From Cyanobacteria bacterium OH_CDB_58 (lineage in GTDB: Bacteria; Cyanobacteriota; Vampirovibrionia; Gastranaerophilales; Gastranaerophilaceae), in NCBI GenBank assembly GCA_023435965.1, contig JAEZLC010000274.1, forward strand, positions 1-6,102: a DNA stretch of 6,102 bases, in the 5' to 3' direction. Shown in pieces: positions 1 through 5,632 of this stretch. Positions within the stretch are counted from its first letter, which is position 1. Each line of letters starts with the position of its first letter. Made by a program: the position numbers and the translations under genes. The notes below the pieces were generated by a model. That model saw only the letters and a program-made list of their open reading frames with translations, was not told the DNA's origin and searched no databases.

Positions 1-365
1 TCACTATAGATGCAGATGTGATTCAGGCAGATGGCGGAACTCGCTGTGCAAGCATTTGCGGCGGTTTTATAGCTCTTCAGATTGCAGTGGAAAAATTAAT
101 AGAACAAGGACTGATGACTGAAAGTCCTATTCTTGAACCTATAGCTGCTGTTTCAGCTGGTATCGTTGATGGTGAAGTAAAATTGGATCTGGATTATTGT
201 GAAGATTCTTCAGCTCAGGTTGACAGTAATGTGGTAATGACAAAAAGTGGCAAAATAATTGAATTTCAGACGACTGCAGAAGGCAATCCATATGAAAGAA
301 GCCAGCTGATGGAAATCCTGAATCTAAGTGAGCAGGCTGTCAAAGATATTATAGAGTTATACTAA
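1..365 (+). CDS. rph: Ribonuclease PH, C-terminal half (5' end outside window)
   Basis: RNase PH is a phosphorolytic 3'-to-5' exoribonuclease that trims the 3' ends of tRNA precursors in the cytoplasm, normally as a ring-shaped hexamer. The gene enters from the left edge; the first complete codon is at position 3, leaving about 120 residues of a family usually near 240. What remains is diagnostic: ADGGTR close to the left edge, the EPIAAVSAGI strand, then LDLDYCEDSSAQVD, whose two aspartates correspond to the metal/catalytic pair of the family, and the C-terminal EFQTTAEGNPYER followed by a final helix. The N-terminal half, with the phosphate-binding arginine, is outside the window. The GTG at 18 lies inside the conserved core and is not a start. 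The stop codon is 85 bp before glmS and no clear rho-independent terminator separates them, so read-through into glmS is possible. The frame is intact to the natural C-terminus. Confidence 0.95.
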   Translation, partial: TIDADVIQADGGTRCASICGGFIALQIAVEKLIEQGLMTESPILEPIAAVSAGIVDGEVKLDLDYCEDSSAQVDSNVVMTKSGKIIEFQTTAEGNPYERSQLMEILNLSEQAVKDIIELY

Positions 366-367
366 AA

Positions 368-387
368 TCTTAATATATTCTTAATAT
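368..387 (+). promoter_or_regulatory. 11-bp-period direct repeat upstream of glmS, possible OmpR/PhoB-family site
   Basis: The 9-mer TCTTAATAT occurs at 368-376 and again, without mismatch, at 379-387, so the two copies start exactly 11 bp apart, one helical turn. From established knowledge, PhoB/PhoP-type response regulators bind direct repeats with this period. The core TTAATA fits the Bacillus PhoP half-site TT(A/C/T)A(C/T)A, and CTTAATAT with 3-bp spacing is close to the cyanobacterial pho-box unit. The second copy falls where the -35 element of the putative glmS promoter would be. That a regulator binds here is inference, and in such AT-rich DNA chance is a serious alternative. Confidence 0.3.
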
Positions 388-406
388 CCATATTTTTTTA
401 AATATG

Positions 407-412
407 TATAAT
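407..412 (+). promoter_or_regulatory. Putative -10 box of a glmS promoter
   Basis: A perfect TATAAT lies 38 bp before the glmS start codon, which would give a leader of about 30 nt. No good -35 hexamer is present 16-18 bp upstream, where the second TTAATA repeat lies instead. This is what one would expect of an activator-dependent promoter, but it is also what a chance match in AT-rich DNA looks like. Confidence 0.45.
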
Positions 413-432
413 ATTAGAATGTAAATTTGTAC

Positions 433-440
433 AGAGGAGA
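433..440 (+). promoter_or_regulatory. Ribosome binding site that fixes the glmS start at 451
   Basis: AGAGGAGA sits 10 nt before the ATG at 451. It lies downstream of the only earlier in-frame start candidate (TTG at 427), so it cannot serve that one. Together with the need for Cys at position 2 of GlmS, this decides the start. Confidence 0.8.
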
Positions 441-450
441 GAAATTAATT

Positions 451-2298
451 ATGTGCGGAATAGTAGGATATATTGGAAAAAAAGATGTAGTTAAAATACT
501 GGTCGACGGACTTACCAGCCTTGAATATAGAGGTTATGACTCTTCAGGCGTAGCTTTGAACGATGAGGGAGACATCAAAATATTTAAAGCAACAGGAAAG
601 TTGCAGAATTTAAAAGATGTACTTGCAACATCAGGTTGTGAAATTAAATCACCGCTTTCAGGGATAGGTCACATCAGGTGGGCGACTCATGGTGGGGCTA
701 CAGAGTTCAACGCTCATCCTCATACTTGCAATTGTGGGAATTTAGTTCTTGTGCACAACGGAATTATTGAGAACTTTAAAGAACTAAAGCAGGAATTGAC
801 ACAAAAAGGCTGTGTGTTTAAATCTCAGACAGATACAGAAACAATCGCGCACTTGGTTGCGTACGAGTATTCAAAGACTAATTCTCTAAGCGAAGCTGTA
901 AGAAATTCTGTTCAGCAGTTGCAAGGTGCTTATGCCTTGTGCGTAATGCATAAGAACGAGCCTGATAAAATAGTAGGTGTAAGAAAAAATGCTCCATTGT
1001 TATTAGGGATTGGTGAAGGCGAAAACTTCATTGCAAGTGACGTGCCTGCAATTATTGAACATACAAAAAAAGCTATATACTTAGATGGTAACGAGATCGC
1101 AATTGTAACAGCAGACTCTGTTGTGATAGAAAATTTGGCCGGTGAAACTGTTGCAAAAAAAGTTGAGCATCTTCCTTGGGAACCGGTTGCTCTCAGTAAA
1201 ATGGGCTATAAACATTTCATGCTTAAAGAAATTCACGAGCAGCCAGATGTTATTAGAAACGTTTTAAACGGAAAGCTTTATGACATAGACCTTCCTATTA
1301 ATTTAAGCGAAGTAAAATTGAATAAAGAAATCCTAAGAAATTTAAACAGGATTGAGATTATCGCTTGTGGTACTTCATTGCACGCAGCTATGGTCGGTAA
1401 ATATATTATAGAAGATTTTACAGGTATCGCTGTTGATGTTGAGCCTTCAAGCGAATACATATATAGAAAAACTGTCACGAATGCTTCTACATTGGTCGTT
1501 GGTGTTTCTCAGTCAGGAGAAACAGCGGATACAATTACTGCGATAAGACAAGCTAAAGACAAAGGTTCTCATGTATTAATTATTACAAATAGACCTGATT
1601 CAAGTATGGCAAGATATGCGGATAGTCTTATCCCTGTAAGTGCCGGAATTGAAGTCAGTGTTGCCGCTACAAAATCATATACGGCACAATTGATGTCATT
1701 CTACTTACTGGCAATTCATCTTGCTGAAATAAAAGAATCTTTAGATAAAGATTATCTGAAAAACCTTAAGCATGAATTGATTCAATTGCCTACAAAAATT
1801 GAGCAAATATTTAATCATAAGGAAGAAATTCAAGAATGTGCGAAAAAGTTCGCTAATACAAAAGATTTTATCTATATAGCAAGGGGAATCAATTTGGCCA
1901 CAGCTCTTGAAGGTGCATTAAAACTGAAAGAAATTAGTTATATCAATGCCACAGGTTATGCAGCCGGTGAGCTTAAACACGGACCAATTGCGATGCTTGA
2001 TGAAACAATGCCAGTTCTTTCTATATTGATACCAGGTCATATTACGTATGAGAAAATTCTTTCAAACAGTGAAGAAGCAAAAGCGAGAAATGCAAGATTA
2101 ATCGCACTCACGTCATCTACAGACAAAGAATTAGAATCACTTTTCGAATTTATCATCAGAATTCCTGAAGTGTCTGAAATTCTTTCTCCTGTTATTGCTA
2201 ATGTTCCTTTGCAACTTTTGGCTTATTACATTGCTGAATTCTTAGGAAAAGACGTTGATCAGCCTAGAAACCTTGCTAAATCAGTAACTGTAGAATAA
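451..2298 (+). CDS. glmS: Glutamine--fructose-6-phosphate aminotransferase (isomerizing)
   Basis: GlmS makes glucosamine-6-phosphate from fructose-6-phosphate and glutamine, the first committed step toward UDP-GlcNAc, peptidoglycan and other amino-sugar polymers; it is a cytoplasmic homodimer. From the ATG at 451 the protein has 615 residues, close to the usual 600-615. The N-terminal glutaminase domain (about 1-230) begins MCGIVGYIG, with Cys2 the nucleophile exposed after Met removal, and shows HIRWATHG at 74-81 and HNGIIENF at 102-109. Two sugar-isomerase (SIS) domains follow: the first (about 290-420) has ACGTS at 305-309 and the SQSGETADT phosphosugar loop at 353-361; the second (about 465-600) has ALEGALKLKEIS at 485-496 and GELKHGPIAM at 506-515, including the ring-opening histidine. 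The end, DQPRNLAKSVTVE, is the canonical tail with its catalytic lysine (Lys610). All key residues are present, so the enzyme should be active. The 85-bp leader is too short for a glmS ribozyme. A small ORF follows after 20 bp. Confidence 0.98.
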   Translation: MCGIVGYIGKKDVVKILVDGLTSLEYRGYDSSGVALNDEGDIKIFKATGKLQNLKDVLATSGCEIKSPLSGIGHIRWATHGGATEFNAHPHTCNCGNLVLVHNGIIENFKELKQELTQKGCVFKSQTDTETIAHLVAYEYSKTNSLSEAVRNSVQQLQGAYALCVMHKNEPDKIVGVRKNAPLLLGIGEGENFIASDVPAIIEHTKKAIYLDGNEIAIVTADSVVIENLAGETVAKKVEHLPWEPVALSKMGYKHFMLKEIHEQPDVIRNVLNGKLYDIDLPINLSEVKLNKEILRNLNRIEIIACGTSLHAAMVGKYIIEDFTGIAVDVEPSSEYIYRKTVTNASTLVVGVSQSGETADTITAIRQAKDKGSHVLIITNRPDSSMARYADSLIPVSAGIEVSVAATKSYTAQLMSFYLLAIHLAEIKESLDKDYLKNLKHELIQLPTKIEQIFNHKEEIQECAKKFANTKDFIYIARGINLATALEGALKLKEISYINATGYAAGELKHGPIAMLDETMPVLSILIPGHITYEKILSNSEEAKARNARLIALTSSTDKELESLFEFIIRIPEVSEILSPVIANVPLQLLAYYIAEFLGKDVDQPRNLAKSVTVE

Positions 2299-2318
2299 CA
2301 AAACGTATATGAAGCAAA

Positions 2319-2477
2319 ATGATTTCAACAAAAGAAATTAAAATACCAAAAACAGATAAAATAAGTTCTGAGTATATTGAGTCCCATTTGGAAAAAATGG
2401 GGCTTAATGTGCTTCGTTGGGCTATTGTTGAAGTAAACGAGGACTTTTATCTGGTAAACTTGGCCTCGTTAGAGTAA
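2319..2477 (+). CDS. Small protein of unknown function, 52 aa, downstream of glmS
   Basis: An ATG at 2319, 20 bp after the glmS stop, opens a 52-codon frame ending at TAA 2475-2477; an in-frame TGA at 2310 prevents a longer version. The predicted protein starts MISTKEIKIPKTDKISSEY, continues with a short helix-like stretch (IESHLEKMGLN) and ends in two probable beta strands, LRWAIVEVN and DFYLVNLASLE. This amphipathic alternation, the single Trp and the balanced charges look like a folded alpha-beta mini-domain rather than random translation. There is no signal peptide, membrane segment or cysteine. No good Shine-Dalgarno precedes it, so translation may depend on coupling to glmS. Its last 9 bp overlap the end of the convergent serB gene. 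I do not recognise the family. The alternative is that this is non-coding 3' sequence of glmS. Confidence 0.6.
   Translation: MISTKEIKIPKTDKISSEYIESHLEKMGLNVLRWAIVEVNEDFYLVNLASLE
2436..2470. terminator. Possible bidirectional terminator stem between convergent genes
   Basis: AACGAGG (2436-2442) and CCTCGTT (2464-2470) are perfect 7-bp inverted copies with a 21-nt loop, placed exactly where the glmS-side and serB-side transcripts converge. Neither side has a strong T run directly after the stem: the plus side continues AGAGTAAAAC and the minus side TTACTTCAAC. It would therefore be a weak intrinsic terminator at best. The stem lies inside the last codons of the 52-aa ORF and touches the serB stop codon. 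Confidence 0.3.
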
Positions 2478-3095
2478 AACTTTATCTAGTATTTTCGTAA
2501 GATTTTTTTCACAAATTATTATATTTGCTTCTCTTTTTAAGACTTCTTTAGCACAAAATGCAACTCTGGTTTTTGCGTGTTTAAACATGCTCAAATCATT
2601 GGCTCCATCTCCTACAACCAATGTGTCGTTTTCAGAAACATTTAATAGGCCTTGAAGTGTCTGTATCATCGTCCCTTTGCTTGTCGAAAACATCATTTCT
2701 CCGCCGACGCAACCGGTCATTAAGCCGTTTTTGAAATGTAAAATATTTGAAAATTCTGCATCTAAATTAAGATATGCTTTAGCTGGAACAGTTGCTGATT
2801 TGAATCCCCCAGAGAAACAAACGACTTTATAACCTGCTTTTTTTAGTTCAAAAACAGTTTCTTTTGCCCCGGGCATCAACGGAAGATTAGAACAAATGTC
2901 TTCTACTTTCGATTCTTTTAAGCCTTTTAACATCGCAACTCTTTTAGTCAGACTCTCAAAAAAGTCGAGATGTCCTTCCATTGCCTGTTTTGTGATTTCT
3001 TTTATTTCTTCTTCTATACCATGTTCTTTTGCTAAAAATTCTATGGTTTCTCCATCCATTAAGGTGGAGTCAAAATCAAAAACAGCGAGTTTCAT
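2469..3095 (-). CDS. serB: Phosphoserine phosphatase (HAD family, SerB-type)
   Basis: The 208-aa protein is a haloacid-dehalogenase phosphatase that most likely hydrolyses O-phospho-L-serine to L-serine, the last step of the phosphorylated serine pathway, in the cytoplasm. Motif I is DFDSTLMDGET at 7-17, with nucleophile Asp7 and acid/base Asp9, and the following Glu16 typical of phosphoserine recognition. The helical C1 cap spans about 18-70. Motif II is FSGGF at 94-98 (Ser95), motif III is Lys140 in STSKG, and motif IV is GDGANDLSM at 162-170 with Asp163 and Asp167 binding Mg2+. It matches the short SerB form, without the N-terminal ACT or regulatory domain of longer SerB proteins. Its ATG overlaps the stop of the upstream 115-aa gene in ATGA, and the preceding GAAAGAA is a poor ribosome site, suggesting translational coupling. 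It is the last gene of the minus-strand operon. The operon has no serA or serC, so another small phosphorylated substrate cannot be excluded. Confidence 0.88.
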   Translation of the reverse strand: MKLAVFDFDSTLMDGETIEFLAKEHGIEEEIKEITKQAMEGHLDFFESLTKRVAMLKGLKESKVEDICSNLPLMPGAKETVFELKKAGYKVVCFSGGFKSATVPAKAYLNLDAEFSNILHFKNGLMTGCVGGEMMFSTSKGTMIQTLQGLLNVSENDTLVVGDGANDLSMFKHAKTRVAFCAKEVLKREANIIICEKNLTKILDKVLL

Positions 3096-3439
3096 TGTAG
3101 TTCTTTCTTAAATTCTGCTTTTCTTTTTTGTATCTGTTGAACTTTTAATTTTATGTCAGTCGCCATTTTTTGTTGAAGAGCTCTTATTTCGTCTCTAACT
3201 TTTTCCATGATAGGAAGAGGATCGGGATTATTTATGTTTGTACCTATGAGGCTATCTTTTAATACTTGAATTTCAGCTTCTGTAATCGTAACGATGTCTA
3301 AAACTTCTTTGATTTCAAGCCGTGTAAATCCAAGTTTTTGCAAATTGCCTTGAAGAACCGTTTTTATCTTATCTCTATCTTCTTTTATTTTTTCGGTTTG
3401 AGTTTTCTCTTTCCCGAAAAAGCTATCCAAAAATCCCAT
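3092..3439 (-). CDS. Unknown 115-aa protein with amphipathic N-terminus and coiled coil
   Basis: I do not recognise this family. The protein is highly charged, Lys/Glu/Gln-rich, and has no cysteine. Residues 1-10 (MGFLDSFFGK) form a short hydrophobic-faced segment resembling the membrane-binding N-terminal helices of proteins such as MinE, followed by a charged stretch (11-26). Residues 27-66 look helical, with regular aliphatic spacing (VLQGNLQKLGFTRLEIKEVLDIV). A turn-rich NNPDPLP at 70-76 separates this from a long C-terminal helix, 77-115, likely a coiled coil (DEIRALQQKM, KLKVQQIQKR). No signal peptide or transmembrane span is present. The start is supported by AAGGAAG at the proper distance, which overlaps the stop codon of the radical SAM gene 12 bp upstream. 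Its own stop overlaps the serB start by 4 bp. The layout suggests a peripheral membrane or scaffold protein co-produced with its neighbours; this is inference. It is not MinE: the MinD-binding and dimer-core sequences are not visible. Confidence 0.85.
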   Translation of the reverse strand: MGFLDSFFGKEKTQTEKIKEDRDKIKTVLQGNLQKLGFTRLEIKEVLDIVTITEAEIQVLKDSLIGTNINNPDPLPIMEKVRDEIRALQQKMATDIKLKVQQIQKRKAEFKKELQ

Positions 3440-3444
3440 TTTTA

Positions 3445-3451
3445 CTTCCTT
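3445..3451 (-). promoter_or_regulatory. Ribosome binding site of the 115-aa gene, nested next to the upstream stop
   Basis: On the minus strand AAGGAAG precedes the ATG at 3439 by 5 nt and directly follows the TAA of the radical SAM gene. Ribosomes ending the upstream gene would be placed over this site, supporting co-translation and the chosen start. Confidence 0.65.
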
Positions 3452-5257
3452 TTATACATTTAATTTATAATTTTGTACCCATTTCACGCCATGTTCTGAT
3501 ATGTATAAGAATAAATATTCTCTATATTTAAGATACATCCATAATGGGTTATGGTACGATTCACTACAGGACCTAGTGCACAATTTAATCATATCACTTA
3601 GTTCCTGCTTTGTCATTCCGTTCCCTTCAAAATCGTATGTTGGAGAGAATTCGTCCTGTTGTTCGCTCACGCCTACTATGCCGTAGAATTCAGGGTTATC
3701 CCTGAGTTTTGTGTGTTTGCCCATTGTAAAAGTGCTTCTGCCATATGAATTTATTATGTCATTGTTTTTGCAGAGCATTTCAATCGTAGATTGTGCATCT
3801 TCTTTTGTTTCAGCAGGGAATCCGAAAAATATGAATGCAAAATTCCATATATCTGCTTCTGATGAATGTCTTAATATTTCAAATCTCTTTTCGACGTCTA
3901 TACCTTTGTTAATAAGCTTCATTATCTTATCAGAGCCCGATTCTAGCCCCCATAAGAGCATTCTTAAACCTGATTTTCTCGCTTTTTGCAGTATCTCAGA
4001 AGTAAATGCAGTTTCAAGTCTTGCATTGGAAAAATAATTTATGTTTAACCCCTGTTGAATTATCTTGTCTGACATTTCGTTGAAGTACGCAGGACTTATT
4101 GACTCATCAATAAACTCAAAATTTGATAATCCGTATTTTGAATTTAATTCTTTAAGCTCTTCAACCAATTTTTCTATGTTCTTAACGTTGAAGTTTTGTC
4201 CAAAATCTTGATCGCAGAAGCTGCATTTGCCCCAGTAACAGCCTTTGCTTGTCTGAAAAGGCATAACTATCTGAGGGGTATAGTATTTTGTAAAATCAAA
4301 TCCGTTAAAGTCTAGATTTGCCATTTCATCTAGCTTTCTCGGGATTTCCTTTTTGTTGATTATTATTTGATTATTTTCATTTTTATAAATTAAATTGGAA
4401 ACTTCATCAATAGGGATTTGTTTGTTAATATATTTCGCTAAATCCACTACTGGTTTTTCGCCTTCTTCTATCAGGACTGAATCCGCAAAAAGTTCAAAAA
4501 ACTCAGGCCTTTGGACAAGATTCTCGACCACTCTTCCAAAGAAATTGCCGCCGATGTTTACGTGTGCTTTGGTTTTTCCTTTTAGCATATTTGCAAGAGT
4601 CAAGCCGGGGACAATTTGACTGGACGAATTTATTGCTATTCCGATATAATCGGCTTCTTTGGCTTTTATTTCTTCTATTTTAGTGGGGAAATAGTCCAAA
4701 AACATATTTGTAGACTTGTCGAAACAATGATATTTTATACTGTCGTAGTTGAGTTTGAACAGTGGATTTGTATAGCTGTCAAAAGACATCTTTGAAGGGA
4801 AATAAGGCAAAGACGCAATCTCTAAAGCCGTTTCGATTATGTTGAGCGCTCTTACAAATAACTGAGGTTCATAAAAACCTTTTGATTTTAATATTTTAAT
4901 AGCCTCATTTACCAGTGCTGGTATGTTTTCAAGTTGATATTGCTTAGTGGTGTTATATTCTTTAATTTTTGAATATTTTATCATTAGCCCTTGAACATCA
5001 ATCGGATATTCCGCAAATTGTTTTTTGGGGTCGTGATGTTTTGATATCTCCTTTAAAATCTCTGGTTGCATTTCTTTTATCGTTGAGATTGTTTTATGTA
5101 GATAATTTTCATCTAGGACATCATTGTAAAAATCTGCATTCAAATCTATTGCTTCAGCATCAAAGCCTCCTTGTTTCAATTGTCCTAATAGTGAAGGAAT
5201 CGCAAAATGAGGGCTTATAGGCGTCCATTGAGGCGGAAAAAGCAGCAGAACTTTCAT
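3452..5257 (-). CDS. Cobalamin-binding-type radical SAM protein, substrate unknown
   Basis: A 601-aa protein of the architecture annotated as B12-binding-domain radical SAM. It opens with MKVLLLFPPQWTP, the first strand of a Rossmann-like fold, and PHFAIPSLLGQLKQ. The rest of that fold appears only at about 200-275 (ADYIGIAINSSSQIVPG, HVNIGGNFFGRV, DSVLIEEGEKPV), so about 160 mostly helical residues are inserted. The DxHxxG motif that ligates cobalamin is not seen, so B12 may bind without that ligand or not at all. The radical SAM barrel spans about 330-530: the 4Fe-4S site is CYWGKCSFC (Cys340, Cys345, Cys348), spacing CX4CX2C rather than CX3CX2C; FIDESIS at 382-388, LWGLESGSD at 435-443 and FGFPAETKED at 478-487 are family strands. 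The C-terminal 60 residues are aromatic-rich (PLWMYLKYREYLFLY). It should be cytoplasmic and generate a 5'-deoxyadenosyl radical or perform a radical methyl transfer; the substrate is not inferable. It heads an operon with a 115-aa protein and serB. The start is fixed by an in-frame TAG at 5278-5276; AGGGAAG just upstream is the probable ribosome site. Confidence 0.9.
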   Translation of the reverse strand: MKVLLLFPPQWTPISPHFAIPSLLGQLKQGGFDAEAIDLNADFYNDVLDENYLHKTISTIKEMQPEILKEISKHHDPKKQFAEYPIDVQGLMIKYSKIKEYNTTKQYQLENIPALVNEAIKILKSKGFYEPQLFVRALNIIETALEIASLPYFPSKMSFDSYTNPLFKLNYDSIKYHCFDKSTNMFLDYFPTKIEEIKAKEADYIGIAINSSSQIVPGLTLANMLKGKTKAHVNIGGNFFGRVVENLVQRPEFFELFADSVLIEEGEKPVVDLAKYINKQIPIDEVSNLIYKNENNQIIINKKEIPRKLDEMANLDFNGFDFTKYYTPQIVMPFQTSKGCYWGKCSFCDQDFGQNFNVKNIEKLVEELKELNSKYGLSNFEFIDESISPAYFNEMSDKIIQQGLNINYFSNARLETAFTSEILQKARKSGLRMLLWGLESGSDKIMKLINKGIDVEKRFEILRHSSEADIWNFAFIFFGFPAETKEDAQSTIEMLCKNNDIINSYGRSTFTMGKHTKLRDNPEFYGIVGVSEQQDEFSPTYDFEGNGMTKQELSDMIKLCTRSCSESYHNPLWMYLKYREYLFLYISEHGVKWVQNYKLNV

Positions 5258-5314
5258 ATACTTCCCTAAATTATTCTAACTCCACCTAAAATACCATATT
5301 TTATTAACCAGTAG

Positions 5315-5358
5315 AAGAAATTAACATATTCTGGAAGAATAACTTTGTAATATTTCTT
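5315..5358. repeat. Imperfect palindrome in the divergent intergenic region
   Basis: TATTCT (5327-5332), loop GGA, AGAATA (5336-5341) form a perfect 6-bp stem. Flanking AAGAAATTA (5315-5323) and TAATATTTCTT (5348-5358) pair as an outer arm with a 2-nt bulge. It could be an operator shared by the two divergent units or only a weak hairpin; AT-rich sequence makes chance pairing common. Confidence 0.25.
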
Positions 5359-5424
5359 AATAAATAATAAAAAATTATCAATTTTGGAGAACAAAATAAC
5401 TTATTTGATATATACGGAATATAT

Positions 5425-5430
5425 AAGGAG
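5425..5430 (+). promoter_or_regulatory. Strong ribosome binding site of the 51-aa gene
   Basis: AAGGAG lies 6 nt before the ATG at 5437, one of the best Shine-Dalgarno sites in the window. It is the main reason to accept the short ORF that follows. Confidence 0.75.
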
Positions 5431-5436
5431 AGTTTT

Positions 5437-5592
5437 ATGATTTTGAATGAGTATTCTATTTCAGATTTCGAAGCAGAAATATGCGGGAATGGTCATAAAA
5501 CATGTTCTGATATGATGTCAGGGCACAAATCTATAATGGATATTCCGATTGATATGGTCATTAGTTCAGAAATTATGGGTAACGGAATTTAA
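5437..5592 (+). CDS. Unknown small protein, 51 aa
   Basis: A short ORF starting MILNEYSISDFEAEICGNG and ending EIMGNGI, supported by an excellent ribosome site and by position: it is the first plus-strand gene after the divergent region, 40 bp before the next gene. It contains two cysteines (16 and 23) six residues apart in a Gly/His/Lys-containing stretch (CGNGHKTC), six methionines and an acidic, mildly hydrophobic C-terminal half (SIMDIPIDMVISSEIM). The GNG motif occurs near Cys16 and again at the C-terminus. There is no signal peptide and no membrane segment. I do not recognise it. Possible roles, all unproven, are a small metal-binding protein, a peptide substrate of the divergent radical SAM enzyme, or a partner of the downstream gene. 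A chance ORF is the less likely alternative. Confidence 0.6.
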   Translation: MILNEYSISDFEAEICGNGHKTCSDMMSGHKSIMDIPIDMVISSEIMGNGI

Positions 5593-5632
5593 TTTTAAAA
5601 TTTATTGAGAGAAAAAATAAGAGGATATAGAG

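Larger units (their letters stand above)
5258..5436. other. Divergent intergenic region between the radical SAM operon and the right-hand genes
   Basis: This 179-bp strongly AT-rich gap must hold promoters for both directions. I see only weak candidates: TTGGAG at 5384-5389 with a poorly spaced TATATA at 5409-5414 for the plus strand, and, on the minus strand, TTCTAC with TATTTT 17 bp downstream. A short hairpin, TATATA-CGGAA-TATATA (5409-5425), abuts the ribosome site of the 51-aa gene. No ORF of note and no RNA gene was recognised. Confidence 0.5.

Noticed and set aside
366..420. A rho-independent terminator for rph formed by the AT-rich repeats around the T run at 393-399
   Set aside because: Only A/T pairs can be formed, with no GC-containing stem before the T run; the stability would be negligible.
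366..450. A glmS ribozyme (glucosamine-6-phosphate-responsive leader) upstream of glmS
   Set aside because: Only 85 bp separate rph from glmS, too short for the ribozyme, and none of its conserved pairing or core sequence is visible.
427..450. An N-terminal extension of GlmS from TTG at 427
   Set aside because: GlmS needs Cys at position 2 as the N-terminal nucleophile, and the ribosome site AGAGGAGA lies downstream of the TTG and fits the ATG at 451.
3092..3439. Calling the 115-aa protein MinE
   Set aside because: Only the first ten residues resemble MinE; the MinD-binding region and beta-strand core are not recognisable, and there is no minC or minD nearby.
3501..5220. Several plus-strand open frames of 61-108 codons opposite the radical SAM gene (for example 3711-4037 and 4395-4619)
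   Set aside because: They lie wholly antisense to a strongly conserved coding region and have no ribosome sites or protein-like motifs; they are mirror frames of the real gene.
5280..5287. AGGTGGAG on the minus strand as the ribosome site of the radical SAM gene
   Set aside because: It is 22 nt from the ATG at 5257, an in-frame TAG at 5278-5276 lies between, and no alternative start codon sits at a proper distance; AGGGAAG closer to the ATG is the better site.
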